From Symsagittifera roscoffensis (taxonomy: Eukaryota > Xenacoelomorpha > Acoela > Convolutidae): 64,000 nt of DNA. Below, piece after piece: positions 46,912 to 55,475 of this stretch. Below the pieces are notes generated by a model. The model searched no databases, had not been told where the DNA came from, and saw only the letters and a list, made by a program, of their open reading frames with translations. How positions within the stretch are numbered: the first letter of the stretch is position 1; the number at the start of each line of letters is the position of its first letter. The stretch is from contig NC_087062.1 in assembly GCF_963678635.1 (NCBI RefSeq), forward strand, positions 92,295,845 to 92,359,844, written 5' to 3'. The translations under genes were made by a program, and so were the position numbers.

Positions 46912-47096
46912 TACGAACAATTTTCAGTAGAACTGATATTTTTTTATTGTTTGTAATTTTCATAACATTTCTATCATCCCTCATTTTGACAATATGTAAA
47001 TGTATAAAGAAAGCAATCATTACATTTGCCCTAGCAACAATTTTTCTAATTCTTTTTTTAGAAGAATATTATAATAAACATAAACCCTCTCACTAA
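46908..47096 (+). CDS. Small hydrophobic membrane protein B
   Basis: The 62-aa ORF has two hydrophobic segments (about residues 11-30 and 36-52) separated by a short Cys/Lys loop (C-K-C-I-K-K) and a charged end (E-E-Y-Y-N-K-H-K). It starts inside the stop codon of protein A. Its own stop (47,094-47,096) is 5 nt before the opening of the ATG-less ORF. No homologue is recognised. A membrane hairpin topology is inferred. Confidence 0.45.
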   Translation: MIRTIFSRTDIFLLFVIFITFLSSLILTICKCIKKAIITFALATIFLILFLEEYYNKHKPSH

Positions 47097-47101
47097 AGTA
47101 A

Positions 47102-48238
47102 CAATTTAAAAATCCATCAAAAATTGCTACCCAACAGTCACAGAATCAGTCTTCACCGACATCATCCCAAGATAATCCAACACCACCTTCAACTACTCAA
47201 AACCCTCAAACATCTACACGAATTTCTTTTCAAGACAATCCATACACCTTTGAAGAAAGGCACGCTCGTTTATCTGAACCACTAGAACCAGTTCAACGAC
47301 AAGCATCCCTAAGTGAACCAACATATAATCTTTACCCAACACTACCACAAGAACTAAGTAGAATACGAAACCTTAGTCAAAACCAAAACACAGCAGAAAT
47401 AAATAGACAAATTATACATCCTCGACGAAATAGAAATTTTCAAACTCCCCGAGTTCATTTTGATATACCTCAATCCCCAACACAAACCACTCCAGAAAAC
47501 ACCACTGGTATCACACCAGAAACTCCTACACTTTTTTCACAACGAAGCACTTCAAGTCTACCTTCAGACTACTTAGGTTCAACACCAACATCTGAACAGA
47601 TACGTGAAAATCCCTTTAACCCCCCAAACCTAACATCACGACTGCCATATTGGACTACAAATTCATTCACACAAGGTGAACCAAATTTAGTCAATGACCC
47701 CATAGATATTTCTACGGATACAACAACATCCTCATCACTACCAGAAACATTATCACTACCATCAACACCATCAATAAGTCAATTTTCACCACTACCCTTT
47801 AACTTAAATTTTCCAAATAATCTCGACGCCAGATATCGAGAACAATCATCAATAAATATTCCTTTAAGATTAGATTGGAATACATTCACAGCACCTCCAC
47901 CACTATTTGGACAACATCAAGAAAGTAACCGCCTTCATAACTGGGCACTTAATAGATTACAATATCGCCAAGATATTCACAACGATATCCGTGATCACAA
48001 TATTCAAATACTCCAACAAAACAGTTTACAATTAAAATTTGAAATCACAGTTAAGTTAAATAATATTACCCAACATCCCTACCCATTAAATCCACCTAAC
48101 ATAACAGCTCAATCACTACCACCACCGTTTATAACTACTGAAGTAATATACAAATACGACAGATACACTAAAAACACAATTGGTTACATTACATTTTATA
48201 ATCCATACTCAGGATTATCATACACATGTATATTCTAA
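47102..48238 (+). CDS. 378-codon ORF without any methionine codon, Pro/Ser/Thr/Gln-rich
   Basis: The frame is open from the TAA at 47,099-47,101 to the TAA at 48,236-48,238 and contains no ATG, so ORF callers that demand ATG miss it. Residues ~1-240 are low-complexity and polar (S-S-P-T-S-S-Q-D-N-P-T-P-P). The C-terminal ~130 residues look folded (L-R-L-D-W-N-T-F, Q-L-K-F-E-I-T-V-K-L, Y-K-Y-D-R-Y). Amino-acid bias and codon use match the 597-aa ORF at 50,841. It overlaps the envelope ATG (48,226) by 13 nt. Translation must use a near-cognate start, a frameshift, or splicing from an upstream exon; CAACAG near 47,136 is a possible acceptor. Function is unknown; a Gag-like or tegument-like role is speculation. 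Confidence 0.65.
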   Translation, partial: QFKNPSKIATQQSQNQSSPTSSQDNPTPPSTTQNPQTSTRISFQDNPYTFEERHARLSEPLEPVQRQASLSEPTYNLYPTLPQELSRIRNLSQNQNTAEINRQIIHPRRNRNFQTPRVHFDIPQSPTQTTPENTTGITPETPTLFSQRSTSSLPSDYLGSTPTSEQIRENPFNPPNLTSRLPYWTTNSFTQGEPNLVNDPIDISTDTTTSSSLPETLSLPSTPSISQFSPLPFNLNFPNNLDARYREQSSINIPLRLDWNTFTAPPPLFGQHQESNRLHNWALNRLQYRQDIHNDIRDHNIQILQQNSLQLKFEITVKLNNITQHPYPLNPPNITAQSLPPPFITTEVIYKYDRYTKNTIGYITFYNPYSGLSYTCIF

Positions 48239-50844
48239 AATTATTAATTTTTCTCCAAACCCTTTTTCTAATAACCTCAAATCAAAATATAAACCCTTCC
48301 CCTCGTACAGGACCACAAGATTTATTAGTAACACATTACGATTGCGAAGAAAATGAACAAAAAACACTACATAAATATGCAATCAATCAGGTATCACAAT
48401 GTGAAACAGAACCACAAGCTATAGAAACCACAGATATAATAGCAACACTCTATTCAAAAGCCCGAGCAACAACAGTTACAGGTTATAAATTCACAGCAAC
48501 ATTTTCCGAAAAGAAAGTACATTGTTCACAAGTCTCGAACGGAAACAAAAACCGACTTGACCATGAATCATTCTACCAAAGTAATATAGAACGTCTTTTA
48601 CATCTCAATCCCGACGATTGTAAAAATGAATTACTTAGACTAAACATCACAAAAAATAAAAACTCCCAAAGAAAATTAGTTAATTTTCAAGTTTTTTCAG
48701 ACTCTGTACATCAATCACAACTTGAAAGACACCAAGGACATATAAGACTAGACGAAAAATACCCGTATAACGGCGCACACGGACGATTAACCTATGACCT
48801 ACATGATAAACACTGGATACCACACATTGGTATAAATAACCCATCAAACTGCAAAGCAGACACAAAAAATAAAGGATACCAAGAAATAATGTTTTTCGAT
48901 TGGAAAATACAACTCGAAAAAATACAACTCACACGAGATTTATCTGATAATACAATGATCTATCAAGGAATCCGACTACCTTGTAAAAATGATCAAGGAT
49001 ATTGCGACCCTACAACGAGAACACAAGCAACAATTGTTTGGTTCCCCGAAGACACATGTACAACATTTCAAGTAGCAAAAATACACGCTCGTATGATAAA
49101 ATTTCACGAAAAATATTTCATACAATCAATTCCATATGAACAAGTCCATCCATCACGCAAACTAAGTTCCGATTTTCGAAACATAGACAATATAGAAAAT
49201 AAATTGACACGTTTTCAAATATATCAAGAAACAGAACTTGCATGTAAATACAGGAATCCACTTCACAGAACACAATACTCTGAAATATTAGTTGAATATG
49301 AAAAAGGATTCGACATGACCACTGGTAAAGTAAAAATCGACCCATACGCCACAGGTCATCCTCTAAACGAAGGAACATCCTATATACCAGTTAATTTTGA
49401 AAAAAGCAACGGACAACCTGGTGGACATCTAAAACCTTATGACACCAGAAGCACACGCTTACAAGAATTATCACTAATGAATACTACATATTTTGGTAAT
49501 ATCCACTATGATATTCATTTGGATATGAAACTAGACTATACAATTAGCCGCATTTTTCAAGAAATGTCACTCTCTGAATTAGAAACACTACATCAACTAT
49601 GCGAATTAGAACGAACACAAATACTACAATCACTTGCACTAGCAGTATTAAAAATACCCTACGCAGGATACTTATTATCAGGAAATAGATCAAATTTTTT
49701 AGACTACGAAGGAAACATCTTATGGTTTTATACTTGTACTAAAAAAGTATCACCACTATACGTTTTTGAAGATAAACGATGTTATAAAAGAATTCCTATC
49801 TTTTATAAGAATAAAGTACATTTCGTGGATACACTTTCACGAAGAACATATTTCTGGGATACCGCAGTCCCATGTGGATCAGAAAATAGCCACAATGTAG
49901 TACAACTAAACCCTGATGAAAACAAATATTATCTTCTCACTCCATATCCCACATTAATGCAATCACTCAAAAAATTTTCACCAGAAAGCATTCGCGCTAT
50001 TGCTCGAAACCCAAATATAGACTTACAATCAATAGGAATCTATTCAAAATCAGATATTCAACATCACATTAGAACACAACAATTCCAAGAATTATTAACA
50101 CAAATGGACACTATACAAAGACAATCAATAGACCAAAACTTACGCAAACTTGCAGAAACCGCAGGATTTGCCGATATCTACACGCAAGACTATAGCGGAT
50201 ATTTTAAAGACATAAAAGATTATATATATCTAAACGGCGAAAAATACCGTCCCCAAGATATATCACCAATTAACATTTTTAGCTTTGTTACACTCAAAAA
50301 TGAGATCCTAGATTTTCTAGGATGGCCCTACTACATCTTAGAAAAATTGACTATTTTATACGCAATGTTTAACTTTATTGGATTTCTTTTCTCACTCTTA
50401 AAAGGAATCTACAATACATGTGCTATACACACACAAGTAAACAGACAAGCAAGCGTAGCACGCATACTCTTTGCAGGATTTTTTGGAATTTTTTCCACAT
50501 CTATAAACAAAATTCTTTTAGACGCACAAATAAAAGAATATAACACAAAAATAACAACACGACAAAATACATACGACGAAGAACATAACAATGTCGACAC
50601 ACAGCCAACGGCACCACAATTACCACCCCTACCAAATAACCATCCACTATCCCTAGCCCCGCGAAATTTTAGAAATTTAGCAATCACACATAATCCAAAT
50701 TTTCGACTCACCACATCACAAAGTCCCGTCCAACATATAATGACACATCCATCACAAGATGATAATACTTATGAACAAATTATTGAACAGCCCCATACCA
50801 CCGCTTTTCAATCTCAAAATAATAATTTTTTTAGCCCACGATGA
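48226..50844 (+). CDS. Envelope-like glycoprotein (class III/chuvirus-type candidate)
   Basis: This 872-aa protein has a signal peptide (M-Y-I-L-K-L-L-I-F-L..., about residues 1-20). Its ectodomain of ~690 residues holds 13 of the 14 cysteines, including H-Y-D-C (C40), S-Q-C (C59) and V-H-C (C100), and a few N-x-S/T sites. Membrane-active segments lie at about 708-734 and 747-765, followed by a ~107-residue tail with P-T-A-P (794-797), P-P-L-P and Y-E-Q-I. The Y-D-C / x-C / C spacing and overall length resemble glycoproteins of chuviruses and the related envelopes captured by some invertebrate LTR elements, which would mediate membrane fusion. This is inference, not a search result. PTAP is the known ESCRT-I (Tsg101) late-domain motif, unusual in an envelope tail. 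A possible splice acceptor (ACTCAG, 48,211-48,212) lies 14 nt before the ATG. The ORF is intact. Confidence 0.7.
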   Translation: MYILKLLIFLQTLFLITSNQNINPSPRTGPQDLLVTHYDCEENEQKTLHKYAINQVSQCETEPQAIETTDIIATLYSKARATTVTGYKFTATFSEKKVHCSQVSNGNKNRLDHESFYQSNIERLLHLNPDDCKNELLRLNITKNKNSQRKLVNFQVFSDSVHQSQLERHQGHIRLDEKYPYNGAHGRLTYDLHDKHWIPHIGINNPSNCKADTKNKGYQEIMFFDWKIQLEKIQLTRDLSDNTMIYQGIRLPCKNDQGYCDPTTRTQATIVWFPEDTCTTFQVAKIHARMIKFHEKYFIQSIPYEQVHPSRKLSSDFRNIDNIENKLTRFQIYQETELACKYRNPLHRTQYSEILVEYEKGFDMTTGKVKIDPYATGHPLNEGTSYIPVNFEKSNGQPGGHLKPYDTRSTRLQELSLMNTTYFGNIHYDIHLDMKLDYTISRIFQEMSLSELETLHQLCELERTQILQSLALAVLKIPYAGYLLSGNRSNFLDYEGNILWFYTCTKKVSPLYVFEDKRCYKRIPIFYKNKVHFVDTLSRRTYFWDTAVPCGSENSHNVVQLNPDENKYYLLTPYPTLMQSLKKFSPESIRAIARNPNIDLQSIGIYSKSDIQHHIRTQQFQELLTQMDTIQRQSIDQNLRKLAETAGFADIYTQDYSGYFKDIKDYIYLNGEKYRPQDISPINIFSFVTLKNEILDFLGWPYYILEKLTILYAMFNFIGFLFSLLKGIYNTCAIHTQVNRQASVARILFAGFFGIFSTSINKILLDAQIKEYNTKITTRQNTYDEEHNNVDTQPTAPQLPPLPNNHPLSLAPRNFRNLAITHNPNFRLTTSQSPVQHIMTHPSQDDNTYEQIIEQPHTTAFQSQNNNFFSPR

Positions 50845-52634
50845 GCCGCCAACTTGGATCACTCCATCGATCAAATTCCCATCCAACCAACCTTACCTCT
50901 TCAATCCCAATAATACCACTTTTTGCTTTTCCGCCACCCGATTTTCCATCTAGCAATGTAACATCAGGCATGAATTCCGACACTAACTCACAAATTTCAG
51001 TTTTATACTCCATTTCACAGCTAAATAACCCGAATATTGAAACCCCCGACGAATTTGCCGACTCAGAACCATCTCCATCCAATAATTTTCATAACCCTTC
51101 TCATTTTTCTCAACCTCCTTTTCAACCCATATTATCAAATAACCCTGACCCAATCACTCCTACACCCTCTTATGCTTCCCAAGTTACCCCAACCTACTCC
51201 TCATACCATTCTGACCAATCATCTCCAGACACCCCCCGAATCTCCCCAGAGCTAGACAATTTTATTACCCTCCAACAACAACCCTACCACCTTAACACCC
51301 CGACCATAAACCAAATCTCCTCCACTACAAATTCATCCAATCCCCCTACACCCTCTTCAAATTATACCGAATCATTAGCACCATCATCCACATCAACTGA
51401 ATCCTCACTCAACACTAATAGAGCTTATCGCACTTTTAAAAGAAAGTTCCCCAACCATCCTTTCCCAGCAAAACCAGGAACAGCCCGAGAATACATCAAC
51501 CACCCCCAACATACTAACACTAGAGAATTTTTAGCCATCACTTTACCCTCATTTCCACAATACACCTTAAACACCCCTCATGACGCTAACGAAACACGCA
51601 ACCTTGTAGACGAATTCGTTTTAATGCCCACTCTCTCTTGGACCTCATACTATCATTTCACTAACCCTCTTTGCTTACCTTTAACTAACACATCCATTGA
51701 TATAGACCGAAACAAAGACATGCTATATCGACTAACTACACCACTCACCGCTAGACAATTTACTTACGTTGGATATAAAAAATCACTAAAAATACACACT
51801 GCACCTAGAGTTAACGAATACACACTAGAATACTATGATCACAACATCATCAGAGCTAACCAAGATCAATTCTTAGACGACGATCGCTTCGCTAACCCAC
51901 AAATCACCGAGAAATTTTTCATCAAGACACCATATGTATTTACACTAAACATCTTCGACCGAAAGTTTGATCACATTATTTCAGAAGCACTAACAAGCAC
52001 ACAAGCGTACGAAAGTTTTAAAGAACGCTTCCAAATCTTTTCACTAACCTTTCATTTCCTTGCACCACACGAAAGAGATTTACACTGCTCACACGATATT
52101 ATGTTGCGAACTAAACAAACACATACATACAGTTACTATCGTTTCATCCAAAATCACTTTGACCTCCACACACCCTCTAGACAACCACACCATCGCTTTC
52201 AATTCATCAATTCAAAATACACTTCACCGTATTTCCTAAATTTCACATATTGTATTAAAAATACTAACCTTCATGGTATTCTTCGTAATTATGACCCCAT
52301 AACCCAAATGTATATTTTCTGCCCCATCACCAAGACCTTCAACGCAGAAGAATCCCGACCCTTCCTTATCCCGCACGAGTTTGTACAGCCTATAGAAATC
52401 CCCATTTTAGAATTCATCCACAACACTAAATTTAACCACAAGTTATATAACTTAATCCAAAACACACCTTATGAGTTTGCAGTAGGCACTGAAGAACTAA
52501 CCACTATTAAGGCACTTCAATTGCTTTGGCCACTACTTCAAACTAAAAATATCATCCGCATCTTAGCTAAACTACTAACAACTTCAGAACTAATTCACGA
52601 TATCTTCCCCCACGGTTTTTTCCCCGACGACTAA
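50841..52634 (+). CDS. 597-aa orphan accessory protein
   Basis: It starts within the envelope stop codon (ATGA, 50,841-50,844). Residues 1-~195 are Pro/Ser/Thr/Asn-rich and probably disordered (P-P-P-D-F-P-S-S, S-S-T-S-T-E-S). Residues ~195-597 look globular and rich in His, Tyr and Phe (Y-V-G-Y-K-K-S-L-K, L-T-F-H-F-L-A-P-H-E-R-D, L-L-W-P-L-L-Q). No signal peptide or membrane segment is evident. I recognise no family. The bipartite layout (disordered N-terminus, folded C-terminus) echoes the ATG-less ORF upstream, so the two may be related or cooperate, for example as structural proteins. Three nt after its stop there is a consensus splice donor. The intact ORF and shared G-poor codon use argue that it is expressed by the element. 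Confidence 0.65.
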   Translation: MSRQLGSLHRSNSHPTNLTSSIPIIPLFAFPPPDFPSSNVTSGMNSDTNSQISVLYSISQLNNPNIETPDEFADSEPSPSNNFHNPSHFSQPPFQPILSNNPDPITPTPSYASQVTPTYSSYHSDQSSPDTPRISPELDNFITLQQQPYHLNTPTINQISSTTNSSNPPTPSSNYTESLAPSSTSTESSLNTNRAYRTFKRKFPNHPFPAKPGTAREYINHPQHTNTREFLAITLPSFPQYTLNTPHDANETRNLVDEFVLMPTLSWTSYYHFTNPLCLPLTNTSIDIDRNKDMLYRLTTPLTARQFTYVGYKKSLKIHTAPRVNEYTLEYYDHNIIRANQDQFLDDDRFANPQITEKFFIKTPYVFTLNIFDRKFDHIISEALTSTQAYESFKERFQIFSLTFHFLAPHERDLHCSHDIMLRTKQTHTYSYYRFIQNHFDLHTPSRQPHHRFQFINSKYTSPYFLNFTYCIKNTNLHGILRNYDPITQMYIFCPITKTFNAEESRPFLIPHEFVQPIEIPILEFIHNTKFNHKLYNLIQNTPYEFAVGTEELTTIKALQLLWPLLQTKNIIRILAKLLTTSELIHDIFPHGFFPDD

Positions 52635-52637
52635 CAG

Positions 52638-52716
52638 GTAAGTATGAACTAAATGAATATTACTAACTAATTAAAATATTGAAAAACTCACCATTCCTTA
52701 TTCATGTTTTCTTTAG
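52638..52716 (+). other. Predicted intron just after the last stop codon
   Basis: The stop TAA (52,632-52,634) is followed by CAG|GTAAGTAT, a near-perfect 5' splice site. TACTAAC lies at 52,661-52,667 as a branch-point match, and TTTTCTTTAG ends at 52,716, with a second possible AG at 52,724. The resulting intron would be 79 or 87 nt, typical of small invertebrate introns. The donor might alternatively serve splicing to a more distant exon. Confidence 0.7.
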
Positions 52717-53433
52717 ATTTTTAGCCTTCATCTTCAATCATCTGAAAAATTCACAAAAGAAAAATAAAAAATAGCAAACTTCTTCAAAACTATTTAAAAC
52801 CCTATTTAACTTTTGCACCAACAATTAAATAAATATAATACCAATGCAGTAAATTAATTTATAAAATTTTCCCCTAAAAGCAGTAAATCTACATATGATG
52901 AAAATTTGTATCTTAAAATTCCCCCATTACTAGCAGTAAATTTCCAAATTCTATGCAGTAAATTAATAAAATGCAATTGCAGTACTAACCTTTTGATATT
53001 TTCATTCATTCGCACAGAAATTCTATCCACACTCGCACAGCTCGCCCACGAAGAATTGTTTAAAATAATGAATTTCAGTTTCAAGTTTTCACACTCAACA
53101 ACTCTAACAAATAATAACAAGTTTCAAACTTTCCTTTAACCCGGTTGGAAAGGAATCATATACTAAACAAAACTAACCAACGCAGCTTACTAAATACCAC
53201 AAATCATAAAATAACAGCATGACTAAGAAAAGGAAACCAACGGTACCCAAACCGGATTAACCCAGTTTAAAACTGGATAATTTATTCTTTTGAAGACTAT
53301 TACAAAGTCTTAGAAAGAAATAATAAAACACAAAAAAGTCAAAAGACAAACCCATACCACAAACAATTTGCTTTTTGGAAAAAGTACATAACCAACAAAA
53401 CATAAGTAAAACCACAACAAACCCAACATAAAA
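52717..53433 (+). other. 3' non-coding region before the LTR
   Basis: It is A-rich with no ORF of note. The variants of CAGTAAAT(T/C) repeat at about 52,845-52,980 (GCAGTAAATTAAT, GCAGTAAATCTAC, GCAGTAAATTTCC, GCAGTAAATTAAT). Purine runs AAGAAAAGGAAA (about 53,225) and TTGGAAAGGAAT (about 53,144) are candidate polypurine tracts, but neither abuts an obvious TG. From 53,346 onward the sequence is shared with the inverted copy at the window end. Confidence 0.55.
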
Positions 53434-54641
53434 TGTTGTCACATAACAGGACCCCTCATAAAAACCGCATGAAATCATACTCCCACACCTGGCCTAACCC
53501 ACCAGGAAAGGACGTCCTGAGCATGCTCTATAGCCGGCCTAACCCACCGTGCTACATCCACGCTTTGTGACCACACCTTTATTTTTAATAAGAGCTACTC
53601 AAGGGTGAGTAACTCTTCAAAATAACCGAACTAAAACAAAAAGCTTTTGTGAAAACAACTAACTAAAATCATAATTAAAAAATATTAAATTAATAAAAGT
53701 TTTATAAAATGTAAAATCACATGATGCAATATATAGATCAGAATACAACACCAAGGACGAACATCAAAAGACAAGACGACCTCACTACACTCGAGAGAGA
53801 ATGACCAACTATAATCGATATGCCGCTCACAATCACAACTCAAAGGATTTAGAGTACGACTTGACCTCGCAGAAAAGGACTTCATTGAACTAGACCAATG
53901 ACCACCTCGATGTTCAAGTATACGTACAGATCCGAGTAACCAGGCATCCCCTCCACGCACAATCTCCACGCCATTCCCGAGCTAGATCAAACACAAAAGA
54001 AGTTCTCTCCGAAGAACAGAAAAACCTGACATAGCCAACCATTCTGAAACCAGAATTGATGCTGTTGCAGAGACTCAGTCGTTGTCACAAGAAGAACACA
54101 ACGTCTTGTGTCCTCAATTCCAGATCCCTGGAACTTCCTTAACAAAAAGGAAACAAAAGAAAAATGATGTTCGCCAAATACCAACGTCCATCATCCATCC
54201 TTGAACTACAAAAGAACTGTTCTAAAAAACTCTGTAAAACCCGGATGGGTGGAACCTGATCTAAACTATATTTTATGATTGGATAAATTAAATGTTTTAC
54301 CAATGTAAAGTATTTAATATTAACCAATCATGATCCATCTAACTAACAACCCACTTATTTGTAAGTGCTGAAGTTACTTGTAATTTCAGCACCAGAGAGA
54401 TTTGAATTTAACTTAGAAATTAGTTGGACTCTCCCGAGCACTTCAGCAGCCGCAATAAACCAGTATACCCTAGATCTATTGAGCCTAGCAGAGACTAGTT
54501 AAACAACCTGAGACTAGATAGTATAAGAGTAAGATTAGGATCGGTATTAGACTAAGAAGTTGCACGAATCTATCCGGCCGAAAATAAGATAGCGTGACGA
54601 GCAGACGGTGTACCCTATCCGAAATTACTCTATGAGTTACA
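53434..54641 (+). repeat. Putative 3' LTR (~1.2 kb)
   Basis: The proposed limits are TGTTGTCACATAACAGG at the left and ATGAGTTACA at the right (TGT...ACA). The right limit is well supported: all three copies in the window diverge within a few bases after TCTATGAG. The left limit is weaker, because similarity to the inverted copy extends at least to 53,346, beyond the TGT, which is expected if that copy also keeps internal sequence. It includes AATAAA-type signals near 53,690. The copy differs from the inverted one by roughly one base in ten to fifteen on inspection. Confidence 0.65.
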
Positions 54642-54654
54642 CTCCAGTCCTAAC

Positions 54655-54935
54655 TCATATTAGCGCGAAGTATATCGCGCGTTAATTGTCCCAAATTGGC
54701 CAAAATTGCAATCTTTAAACCCCCGTAACTTTACGAAAAATGATCACAGGTGAAATATCTTTTCAAATTTGAGCTCAGGACAACAATACCTTTCGAATGA
54801 TATAAAAAATTTGCGTCAAAAATGGCTAGTTAAAAAGTCGAAATTTGTCTGAAGAAAAAAAAAAACCCACCCCGAGCACAAATATTCCGTTACTTTCGTA
54901 CCGAAAGTCGGAACAATAATTGCAATTAATTGACA
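54655..54935 (+). repeat. Interspersed TGTTCCGAC-repeat, partial copy
   Basis: From TTAGCGCGAAGTATATCGCGCG through CCAAATTGGCCAAAATTGC, AACCCCCGTAACTTTACG and CGAGCACAAATATTCCG to AAAGTCGGAACAATA, this is the right half of a family also seen at 56,835, 58,525 (reverse), 60,965 and 61,735. It ends with a CTTTCG-GTA-CGAAAG hairpin-like segment. It lies immediately next to the LTR end. Confidence 0.8.
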
Positions 54936-55077
54936 ATTGACAAACATGGAGAAATCAATTCAATTAATTGACACAAGTATTGACACATTAGCTCCCAATT
55001 ATTTTGCCAAAACCCTATAAAACCCTCAGAAAAAAAAGCCTAACAGAATTGAAAGCTATTACCTTGGATCAGTGGGA
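54936..55077. other. Short AT-rich spacer with AATTGACA repeats
   Basis: ATTAATTGACA-type words recur three times (54,926-54,975). Nothing else is recognisable. Confidence 0.4.
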
Positions 55078-55475
55078 ATATAGGCGGGGTATTTGACGCT
55101 TCACCCCCCTCAGGGTTTCATTCCCCTGCCGATCCAAAAGGTCCCTCTTTTCTTCTATTCTGAGATATCAATTTTTGGTGATAACTTCTACAGGCGCAAA
55201 AATATCCTAATTTGAGGGGGGGGGGGGGTGCGCGTCAAAAAAACGCAATTTAAATCAAAATTTTTGAAAAAATACCTAAAACCGCCTATTTTACCCTATT
55301 TTGTTTTCGAAATTTTGCCTGCGGCGCATAAAATTTGGCCAACACAGGATCTTCTTGGTGCTCCCGGAGAGCTGGGAAAATCAATTTGGTCGGCCTGAAA
55401 CAAAAGGTCAACAAAATTTTGAAAACTTTTGAAAATCCGTCCCTTTCCTTCGAGAAAACCCTAGATCCGCATTGC
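55078..55475 (+). mobile_element. hAT-like MITE, truncated and diverged copy
   Basis: It follows the 43,219 MITE in order: CCCCCCTCAGGGTTTCATTCCCCTGCCGATCC, a shared GGTCCCTC, a G-run, GCGCGTCAAAAAAACGCAA, TGCCTGCGGCGCATAAAATTTGGCC, CAATTTGGTCGGCC, and TCGAGAAAACCCTAGATCCGC. The terminal CAGGGG at the right end is degraded (GCATTGCC), and the left terminus is missing. It is the oldest-looking copy of the four. Confidence 0.75.

Larger units (their letters stand above)
46065..54641 (+). mobile_element. 3' half of a retrovirus-like LTR element with envelope and accessory ORFs
   Basis: A continuous plus-strand ORF chain (46,681-52,634) with marked A/C richness and few G's is followed by a 3' non-coding segment. 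Next comes a sequence present twice more in the window (36,966-37,395 relic; 62,711-64,000 inverted copy), taken as the LTR. The block includes an envelope-like glycoprotein. No gag, protease, RT or integrase is visible; they should be upstream of the gap. Class (BEL/Pao-like, gypsy-like or other) cannot be told from the parts present. The ORFs are intact, so this copy may be young. Confidence 0.7.

Noticed and set aside
52854-53478. Minus-strand ORFs of 88 and 73 aa in the 3' non-coding region
   Set aside because: Antisense to the element, short, hydrophobic by AT content and without supporting motif.
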